Shown here one piece after another: positions 1 to 12,500 of a stretch of DNA of 12,500 nucleotides (positions are counted from its first letter, which is position 1; every line of letters begins with the position of its first letter). This DNA is from Penaeus vannamei (lineage: Eukaryota; Arthropoda; Malacostraca; Decapoda; Penaeidae), in contig NC_091558.1 of NCBI RefSeq assembly GCF_042767895.1, positions 36,864,078 through 36,876,577 on the forward strand, read 5' to 3'. The notes beneath the pieces were generated by a model. It saw only the letters and a program-made list of their open reading frames with translations. It was not told the origin of the DNA and did not search any database. Made by a program: the position numbers and the translations under genes.

Positions 1-68
1 AGCGCTTGTGTCTTTGTATGTGTGTGTGTGTCGTTGTGTGTGAGTATAATCATAGATGTACTGTACGT

Positions 69-166
<98 letters not shown>

Positions 167-297
167 TCTCTCTCTCTCACTCACTCTCTCACTCTCTCAC
201 TCTCTCACTCTCTCACTCTCTCACTCTCTCACTCTCTCCCTCACTCTCTCACTCTCACTCTCTCTCTCACTCACTCTCTCTCCCTCTTTCCCTCTCT
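69..297. repeat. (CT)n microsatellite grading into CACTCTCT-type repeats
   Basis: A near-pure (CT)n tract runs from about 69 to 177. It then changes to CTCTCTCA units, with a period of about eight bases, to about 240, and finally to mixed CT-rich sequence. All three forward frames stay open as Ser-Leu strings, which is an effect of the repeat and not a gene. Positions 1-68 before it are GT-rich and hold nothing else. Confidence 0.95.
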
Positions 298-481
298 TTC
301 TCTTGCACTTTCAATATTTTTCTTGATTTATGTATGATATAATTTTACGATTACAATAATATTGACGACGATGATAGTTATAATGGACAAACTAACAATA
401 AAAATGAACATATAGTAATGATAATAATACTAATGATACTAATAAAAATAATGATGATACGCATGTTGATAATAGTATGAG

Positions 482-483
<2 letters not shown>

Positions 484-543
<60 letters not shown>

Positions 544-545
544 GC

Positions 546-618
<73 letters not shown>
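484..618. repeat. (AT)n microsatellite, copy 1
   Basis: This is an alternating A/T tract of about 135 bp with single interruptions (ATGTAT, ATGCAT, ATGTAT) near 528-561. The tract is self-complementary and can form hairpins or cruciforms. Confidence 0.95.
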
Positions 619-621
<3 letters not shown>

Positions 622-1018
622 AATAACAGTGATAGTAATAAAAAAGAATAATAACTATGATAATGAAAATAGTGATAATACAAACAATAATAGTAATAAT
701 AACAACGCTAATAATAACAATCATTATCATGATAACAATAACATTATAATTATCATTATTGTTATGATCTGCATCATAATTGTTATTACTATTTCAAACT
801 ATTATTACTATTATTAACATTATCACAATTATTATTGTTATTTCATTATGAGCATCGTTATTATCATTATCATTATTCTCATTATCTTTAGTATTATATT
901 ATTATTTTAATTGTTGTTATTACTCATACCATCTTACCATCATTATTATTATCATCATCGTTATCATTATTATCATCATCATTATCATTATTATCATCAT
1001 CATTAATGATAATATCAT
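619..1018. repeat. Degenerate ATT/ATC trinucleotide array, copy 1
   Basis: The first part is rich in AAT/AAC-type triplets; after about 720 it becomes ATT/ATC/GTT-type triplets, so base skew flips inside the array. Long open frames of Asn or Ile/Tyr strings come only from this composition. Confidence 0.85.
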
Positions 1019-1138
1019 CTTTATTCTCATTTCCGTTATTACCTCCGCCAAGGAAATTATCTTTTTGGTTTGTTATTTAGCAGGATAACACAAACAGATA
1101 TGAACAGATTTTTATTATTTTTCGACCAGGTGTGTCTT

Positions 1139-1140
<2 letters not shown>

Positions 1141-1183
<43 letters not shown>

Positions 1184-1272
1184 TCACTCTCTCACTCTCT
1201 CACTCTCTCCCTCACTCTCTCACTCTCACTCTCTCTCTCACTCACTCTCTCTCCCTCTTTCCCTCTCTTTCT
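1141..1272. repeat. (CT)n microsatellite, copy 2
   Basis: Pure (CT)n covers about 1141-1178, followed by the same CACTCTCT-type units as in copy 1, up to the shared CTCTTGCACTTTC segment. Confidence 0.95.
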
Positions 1273-1452
1273 CTTGCACTTTCAATATTTTTCTTGATTT
1301 ATGTATGATATAATTTTACGATTACAATAATATTGACGACGATGATAGTTATAATGGACAAACTAACAATAAAAATGAACATATAGTAATGATAATAATA
1401 CTAATGATACTAATAAAAATAATGATGATACGCATGTTGATAATAGTATGAG

Positions 1453-1453
<1 letters not shown>

Positions 1454-1538
<85 letters not shown>

Positions 1539-1540
1539 GC

Positions 1541-1608
<68 letters not shown>
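1454..1608. repeat. (AT)n microsatellite, copy 2
   Basis: This alternating A/T tract of about 155 bp carries the same GTAT/GCAT interruptions as copy 1, shifted by repeat expansion. Confidence 0.95.
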
Positions 1609-1610
<2 letters not shown>

Positions 1611-2008
1611 AATAACAGTGATAGTAATAAAAAAGAATAATAACTATGATAATGAAAATAGTGATAATACAAACAATAATAGTAATAATAACAACGCTAA
1701 TAATAACAATCATTATCATGATAACAATAACATTATAATTATCATTATTGTTATGATCTGCATCATAATTGTTATTACTATTTTAAACTATTATTACTAT
1801 TATTAACATTATCACAATTATTATTGTTATTTCATTATGAGCATCGTTATTATCATTATCATTATTCTCATTATCTTTAGTATTATATTATTATTTTAAT
1901 TGTTGTTATTACTCATACCATCTTACCATCATTATTATTATCATCATCGTTATCATTATTATCATCATCATTATCATTATTATCATCATCATTAATGACA
2001 ATATCATC
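1609..2008. repeat. Degenerate ATT/ATC trinucleotide array, copy 2
   Basis: It matches the array of copy 1 base for base apart from the two substitutions noted there. The stretch 2130-2328 that follows the duplication is ordinary AT-rich sequence in which I see no feature. Confidence 0.85.
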
Positions 2009-2328
2009 TTTATTCTCATTTCCGTTATTACCTCCGCCAAGGAAATTATCTTTTTGGTTTGTTATTTAGCAGGATAACACAAACAGATATGAACAGATTT
2101 TTATTATTTTTCGACCAGGTGTGTCTTAGCTCAACTTAAAAGCCATTAAAATAAGATGGTGATCCTGATCAAGATTTTTTAAAGATTCATTAGCATTGCG
2201 AGATAGGAAAACATGGACGTCTGCAGTGTACTTGAGAAAGAGGTGATTTTAATGTAATTCTTCGTGAAAATATTTTTATTGCATCAGTGACCCTATTGCC
2301 TTGGCGGTGGTATGCGCTCTCTGAGTAC

Positions 2329-2655
2329 TTTTACTTATTGCTATTATTACTACTATCATCATTGTCATTGTTATTATCATTATTATTATTATTTGTTTTT
2401 ATTATTATCGTTATTAATATCTTTACTCTTAATATTTTGATTATCATTATTATTTTCATTGTCATAATTTTGTTATAATATTGTTTATTATGATTATCAT
2501 TATTGTTATTATCAGTATCATTGTTATTATTGCTGCCGTTATTATCATTATCATTACTGTTATCATTACTATCATCCTTGTTGTCATCATCATAATCAGT
2601 AGTAGTAGAATAGTAGCAGTAGTATCATTATCATTTTTGCTGTTGTTCTGATGAT
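2329..2655. repeat. Third ATT/ATC-type trinucleotide array, upstream of exon A
   Basis: Degenerate TTA/TCA/TTG triplets fill this stretch, similar in kind to the arrays at 619-1018 and 1609-2008 but not a copy of them. It ends about 40 bp before the exon A acceptor and probably lies in an intron. Confidence 0.75.
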
Positions 2656-2697
2656 CATTACTACGAACATCACAAGCTTTAATCTTCCGTTTTGCAG

Positions 2698-8044
<5,347 letters not shown>

Positions 8045-8635
8045 TTTTTTTCATGGTATATGCTAGGTCACATGAAATGTATCATATACTTTGAGATTAT
8101 TTTTATTGAATGTTGAGTTGTTAACCGTTAATAACATTGCAACTATGGTGTGACGTATTAAAAGAAAACGTACGTGAAGTAGTTATTTCTTTTGGGAACA
8201 TTCATCATGGGGATTTTGCAATTACACAGTGTTTACGGAAGCGCTCATCTTATCATGATCAAAGGTAGTCATGTCTCGTGACTCTGAATATGAGTCCTCA
8301 AACTCATATTCATATGTCTTATGGCAAGTTACATCAAGTGCTTCCTTCATACTCTGAAAATGTCATGAAGCTCATCCCTATGTATGCTACTCTTGCTTGA
8401 AACCAGTTTAATATGGTACATCTACAGGTACCAAGAACCCTGTGCGATGGATGGCCTATCTGTATTAAAAATACAACCAGATTTATACCACATTTATTTG
8501 AATTTACCATATATTCTTGCATACTACACAAAAAATATAATTGTTACACAGCAAAACCATGAAAGCCTGAGCATGAGAAAAGGGAAGATATGGGGCTGAA
8601 AATAGTTTTACATTGGACACCACTATTTTCAGATA
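8045..8635 (+). other. 3' UTR of the CASD1-like gene and AT-rich intergenic DNA
   Basis: The 3' UTR begins at 8045. The only structure I see is a perfect 10-bp inverted repeat at 8286-8311 (GAATATGAGT, six-base loop, ACTCATATTC). No coding signal is apparent; short open frames here have no supporting features. Confidence 0.5.
8157..8162 (+). promoter_or_regulatory. Candidate polyadenylation signal ATTAAA for the CASD1-like gene
   Basis: The common variant hexamer ATTAAA lies 113 nt after the stop codon and is the first good signal in the 3' region. A T-rich stretch follows from about 8183. No transcript evidence is available, and a later signal could be used instead. Confidence 0.35.
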
Positions 8636-8908
8636 TCATCCACATGCCTTTACTGGATTTATACTCCTCTCTACACTGGCAAAATAATTGAGTTTCACAA
8701 ACAAACATAGTGAGAGGTTACTTTCTGGGTGGAAGGCCCAGCTGCATGGAGCTTGCATGTGTGAAGGAAGTAACATCCTTTCACTCAGTGAAGCTGTCCA
8801 TCCCCAATCACTGCTAGCATTATCAGCCACTACATCAACACAAGCAATCCCTACATCTTCACCTCCATTATAACCACAAGATGTTTGCCTTTCTTCACAT
8901 ACCATCAT
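8636..8908 (-). CDS. Uncharacterised 90-codon open frame
   Basis: This minus-strand frame from ATG 8908 to TGA 8636 has no stop over 90 codons in a local region that is richer in G+C than its neighbours. Its predicted residues look varied and not repeat-like, with several Cys and Trp (for example D-W-G-W and C-S-W-A-F). I recognise no family or motif, and no splice sites clearly frame it. It lies between two convergent genes and could equally be part of a long 3' UTR or a decayed repeat. Low confidence. Confidence 0.15.
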   Translation of the reverse strand: MMVCEERQTSCGYNGGEDVGIACVDVVADNASSDWGWTASLSERMLLPSHMQAPCSWAFHPESNLSLCLFVKLNYFASVERSINPVKACG

Positions 8909-9270
8909 AACAAAAATATCTTAAGATTTACAAAATAATGAAGTGAAGATTTTCACTTTTACAATTTGCTATATCTTCCCCTTCTTACATACAGGGCTTC
9001 ATGTAACAATTTTGGACTGTCTCAGGTTAATATGACACAACTTACAGTAATGTATACATTCTCATTTTTGCAGCAAAATCAGGTCTGAACGTACAATACA
9101 ACTAATATACTAGTAATTTAAAGTGAAAATCCTTTGTAGTGCACAACCATAAATTGAGAATATTGTGGGACTGTAATGAGACATATTGTGTGCTAAAGGG
9201 GCAAGTTAGAGTTGTAAGAAATGGATATATACATCTGACATCCACTAGTTTTACTCAAGAGAACCATTAA

Positions 9271-9658
9271 CCTGTTGCCTCCAGGAGGGTTTGGATTGTG
9301 CTAGGCCTCTGCTCTGGGTAGTGTGTGCCATTGACGGTGCTTGCCTCTTGGCAATTTCAGACTCAGCTGGTGCAATGCAAAAACACTGTGATATGATTTC
9401 TTTTTGTATCACTTGTATCCAACACATGACTTCAATGTTTTTGCATAATCAGAGATACATTAAATGAATTCTAGTTACTAGGTTAAACCTGTGGTAGCCT
9501 GACACCAAAAGATATAATGCCTGAATCATAGTAATATGATAATAATGACCTGTCCCCTATAGTCCCAACCAAGTCAGCTATGATGGGAATAGCACAACAC
9601 CCAGAGCCATGACTAAGTCAGCTATGACATGATTTACACATCATCTGAAGGCAGTGGG
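9271..9658. mobile_element. piggyBac-like MITE candidate with TTAA target sites
   Basis: The 388-bp stretch is flanked by TTAA at 9267-9270 and 9659-9662. Its ends are imperfect inverted repeats: CCTGTTGCCTCCAG at the left against CCCACTGCCTTCAG (reverse complement of the right end), 10 of 14 matching. CC(C/T) ends next to a duplicated TTAA are the hallmark of piggyBac-type insertions. There is no open frame, so it would be non-autonomous. Inside, AAGTCAGCTATGA occurs twice (about 9571 and 9614). The AT-rich flanks 8909-9266 and 9663-10785 hold nothing else that I can support. Confidence 0.5.
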
Positions 9659-10785
9659 TTAAGCAGGTATCACATGAGAGCACATTGTTCAACTGTTCCT
9701 CCTAACCTCCCACTCAGAGTGCACCTCCTCCTAAAACACATACTTGATATATCTCTGTCTCCACAACAAATTAAATTAATAATGGCAGACATCTCCTAAA
9801 TCAAATAACTTTTCTCTACTAAAAATGAGGATATAAAGGAAAAGAACTAAGTTGAACAAGTTGATAATAAACAATTAATTTAAATGTCACATCACAATCA
9901 AAACAACAGCCTGGTTCTATATTGATGTAATCCTCCAGCATATGACATGAAAGGATACTATTTTGCCAGTTCTTACAAATATTATATTTAAGAAATCCAA
10001 TGAATCTGAAAAATAAAAAAAGAGAAGTGGGAAAGGGTAACAGGCTTTCCAGTCCAAAAGTTTCCATTTCTTGTCAGCCCCCCACATGATGCTTGTACCT
10101 CATGGAATGCAGAATTATCACTGGTCAGTGATTGGTCAGGGGAAACTATGAAAGTGTGGTAAACAGGATACCAAGCAAGGTTTAATCAAGACCACCATTA
10201 CTGAATGATCAGATTAAGAACTGCTAACACTAGTGCACACAGGTTGTATGTTCAAACTAAACGAAAATAAATACACTAGTTATAACATGGTACCACTAAT
10301 TAATAATAATAAAAAAAATAGTTAAAAAGCCATATATTGCCAGCATGAATTATTTAGTAGTAGGAGCTCCTTGAAGTTCACATTGTCATTAACGATCAGT
10401 AAGGAAGGTATCCTTACTTGAATACCATTTTCTTTTTTAATGAATAATCATATATTACCTCATTCTTTACTTAAAAAATAGTGACTATAACAAATGCAAT
10501 ATATTAAAATAAAGTTTACAAATGGTCTGTAGTTTATGATCCTACAGGAATGCACAAATTTTATATTTATTTATGAAAGGCAAAAGGCCTGTCAGAATAG
10601 ATGGATACATGTAATCAATAACCTCGTTTTTTAGACAAAGAAACGAGGACAAGCTATTCAAAACAACGTCAACGAAATGCTCCACAAAACCTGGATTTTA
10701 CTATACTTTTTGTTAACCTAAATGTTTTCTGTATTTAACCTAATTCCTGATTTATAGAACAATAACCTCAACAGAAATCACTATT

Positions 10786-10867
10786 ATAATACTAATAAAA
10801 TCATTAATAATGATAATAATAATAACAAAATGTAACAGCATTGATAACAATTATACTTATGATAATG

Positions 10868-10920
<53 letters not shown>

Positions 10921-10955
10921 AATAATCATAATAATAATAACATTAATAATACTAA
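10786..10955. repeat. (AAT)n / ATA trinucleotide array
   Basis: A degenerate AAT/AAC array has a pure core at about 10868-10908. The Asn-string open frame across it is an artefact of the repeat. Between here and 11205 the sequence is AT-rich without a recognisable feature. Confidence 0.9.
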
Positions 10956-11211
10956 CAAAATAATCAAATTAACAATAAAAATGTGTAAGTAAAAAATATA
11001 CAGATTTTTTCCATTATATTTTAATTTTTTGTAACTATACTATACTGTCAAAATAAAATATACTACATTTCTATCATTACAGAAATATCTATAAAATTTT
11101 GGTCACATCAAATATAAATCTTTTATCTTTATGTAACACATAAAAACAGAGAAAATATAAAATTATTATATGACTTTATCCCTTAATTATATTGAATCTT
11201 TATTTTACTTT

Positions 11212-11233
11212 TTTATTTGTCAATTTATTTATT
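11212..11233 (-). promoter_or_regulatory. Clustered polyadenylation signals for the minus-strand gene
   Basis: TTTATT on the + strand at 11212-11217, 11224-11229 and 11228-11233 gives three AATAAA hexamers on the minus strand, about 540 nt after the stop at 11768. They are the first AATAAA signals I noticed downstream and would place the whole (CA)n tract in the 3' UTR. AT-rich sequence makes chance AATAAA likely. Confidence 0.3.
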
Positions 11234-11250
11234 TATCTATCTATTTTTTT

Positions 11251-11700
<450 letters not shown>

Positions 11701-11767
11701 CTCTTAACAGATCAACATTTGTGTTTTAGACACCCAGTTAGTTATAAGAGAGTGATATACTTTACAT

Positions 11768-11950
11768 CTAAACTGAATAAAACTGGGTGGCAGCAGAGGA
11801 CTGTAATTCTATTTGGCCCATTTTAAACTGCAAACGATGAAGCCAGCGAAGTAGGTTGGGAGCTGTGGTAGTACAACCAGGTACCTCTTGATCCAAGGGA
11901 GGAGCTGCATTCTGGCACACCTGGAGTCGAACTGCCAACTGACCTGGCAA
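11768..11950 (-). CDS. Terminal exon of an unrecognised minus-strand gene
   Basis: On the minus strand the acceptor GGTTTTACAG ends at 11951, followed by 60 codons in phase 0 and the stop TAG (11770-11768). The predicted residues are varied and Leu/Gln-rich, including L-L-R-W-L-H-R-L, Q-I-E-L-Q-S-S-A-A-T and the end Q-F-Y-S-V. The amphipathic leucine pattern suggests helices such as those closing a helical-repeat protein, but I cannot name a family. The last residues Y-S-V could fit a class II PDZ ligand, which is speculative. The exon is richer in G+C than its surroundings and joins in phase 0 to the exon at 12401-12279. Confidence 0.72.
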   Translation of the reverse strand: MPGQLAVRLQVCQNAAPPLDQEVPGCTTTAPNLLRWLHRLQFKMGQIELQSSAATQFYSV

Positions 11951-12278
11951 CTGTAAAACCACACGTATCATATGACCAAAATAAATAAATAATGCTAACC
12001 TAATGATGTTCAGCTCGAAAGATGAAATATATCAGACTTAGAATTCAATATTCAAATGAAATCATTAGCAATAAGCATGGGAATATGAATTTATTACACT
12101 ACACAGACTAGTAATGGTAAGCACTACTAGCGACTGTAAAGGTATAAACAGCACTTATACTAAGGACAAAACAAACAGCATATTCATGTCTATGCTTCTG
12201 AAGTTCTGAGTCTTTATAATGAAATCAGTATTTAAAATATTTACATGAAACATTCAACATACTCCATAGTATACAAAC

Positions 12279-12401
12279 CTTAATGTGGTGGGTGTACAGG
12301 ACAGGGGCCCAAAGAGGCAGCAACTTGGTAAGAACAGTTGACTGACACTCATGAAGAGCTTCCATCAGACTAAGGAAGTGTAAGTTTACCATTTCTCCCA
12401 A
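12279..12401 (-). CDS. Penultimate exon of the same minus-strand gene
   Basis: The acceptor with a T-rich tract (TTTTTTCTTCAG) ends at 12402; the donor AAG|GTTTGT has GT at 12278-12277. The exon is exactly 41 codons, phase 0 at both sides, and reads without stops: a hydrophobic helix-like stretch (N-L-H-F-L-S-L-M-E-A-L), then L-L-P-L-W-A-P-V-L-Y and H-H-I-K. Together with the terminal exon it gives 101 C-terminal residues. The intron between them (11951-12278) is 328 bp, and upstream exons must lie beyond 12500. Product unknown. Confidence 0.7.
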
Positions 12402-12500
12402 CTGAAGAAAAAAAGGGAGGTCATTATACTGTTCACTTTTTCAACATGAATCATGGTTTATACATGATTTGTCTATATTCTGGTGTTTATACATAATGAC

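Larger units (their letters stand above)
69..1140. repeat. Tandem duplication, copy 1 (about 1 kb unit)
   Basis: The unit consists of a (CT)n tract, a 180-bp AT-rich spacer, an interrupted (AT)n tract, a long ATT/ATC array and an end segment finishing with GTGTCTTAG at 1140. The same order and almost the same bases follow at 1141-2129. Outside the microsatellites I found only two base differences between copies (C795 versus T1784, and T1010 versus C1999). The left edge is set inside the (CT)n tract and is approximate. Confidence 0.85.
1141..2129. repeat. Tandem duplication, copy 2
   Basis: This copy starts directly in (CT)n after the GTGTCTTAG of copy 1 and ends with the same GTGTCTTAG at 2129. 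The offset to copy 1 is 971 before the (AT)n tract and 989 after it, so its (AT)n tract is 18 bp longer. Its (CT)n tract is much shorter than that of copy 1. The flanks GCTC at both ends suggest that short homology joined the copies. Confidence 0.85.

Noticed and set aside
6..342. Three overlapping forward open frames of Ser-Leu strings
   Set aside because: They arise from (CT)n, which has no stops in any forward frame; no start context or domain.
378..730. Minus-strand Tyr-Ile string frames, repeated at 1349-1719
   Set aside because: They are translations of (AT)n and ATT arrays within the tandem duplication.
9571..9627. Repeated AAGTCAGCTATGA as a possible array
   Set aside because: Only two copies occur, within the MITE candidate; not a CRISPR or satellite.
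9819..10067. Minus-strand open frame of 82 codons
   Set aside because: It is AT-rich, Phe/Leu/Ile-heavy, with no motif or splice support; probably chance.
11880..11950. GTTCGACTCC on the minus strand, resembling a tRNA B box
   Set aside because: No matching A box or cloverleaf could be found; the stretch is better explained as a protein-coding exon with splice site and stop.

Overview
The window looks like nuclear DNA of an arthropod, most likely a decapod crustacean of the penaeid shrimp type. This is inferred, not proven. The grounds are split coding regions with GT-AG introns, a degenerate non-LTR retrotransposon, two short non-autonomous DNA-element candidates, and extreme density of long dinucleotide repeats ((CT)n, (AT)n, (GT)n) and of ATT/ATC-type trinucleotide arrays. 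Nothing prokaryotic or viral is visible.

Layout. Positions 1-2129 are simple-sequence DNA with a tandem duplication of about 1 kb: (CT)n, then AT-rich spacer, (AT)n, and an imperfect ATT/ATC array, repeated almost identically. From 2698 to 8044 the + strand carries the last four exons (2698-2938, 5413-5602, 6152-6315, 7742-8044) of a gene whose 5' part lies outside or is not recognisable. They read as 298 residues of an SGNH/PC-esterase-fold domain resembling the lumenal N-terminal domain of CASD1 (sialate O-acetyltransferase). The stop falls where CASD1 would continue into its membrane acyltransferase part. The first intron (2939-5412) holds (TA)n/(GT) repeats, an antisense dead LINE of the Jockey/CR1 group (about 3600-5125), and a pure (TG)75 tract ending 42 nt before the next exon. 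The third intron (6316-7741) contains a pair of inverted repeats that may bound a MITE.

From 8045 to about 11200 no convincing gene is seen. A 388-bp element with TTAA at both ends (piggyBac-like MITE candidate), an ATT array and one uncharacterised 90-codon open frame are present. At the right end a second gene runs on the - strand, convergent with the first. Its two last exons (12401-12279 and 11950-11768) join in frame to 101 residues ending in a stop. I do not recognise the protein. Its 3' UTR would contain the long (CA)n tract with an embedded 14-bp minisatellite (11251-11697), followed by clustered AATAAA signals near 11212-11233.

The two genes show no functional link. The most interesting points are the stand-alone CASD1-like domain, the (TG)75 next to a splice acceptor, the unlisted minus-strand gene tail, and the nearly identical tandem duplication.
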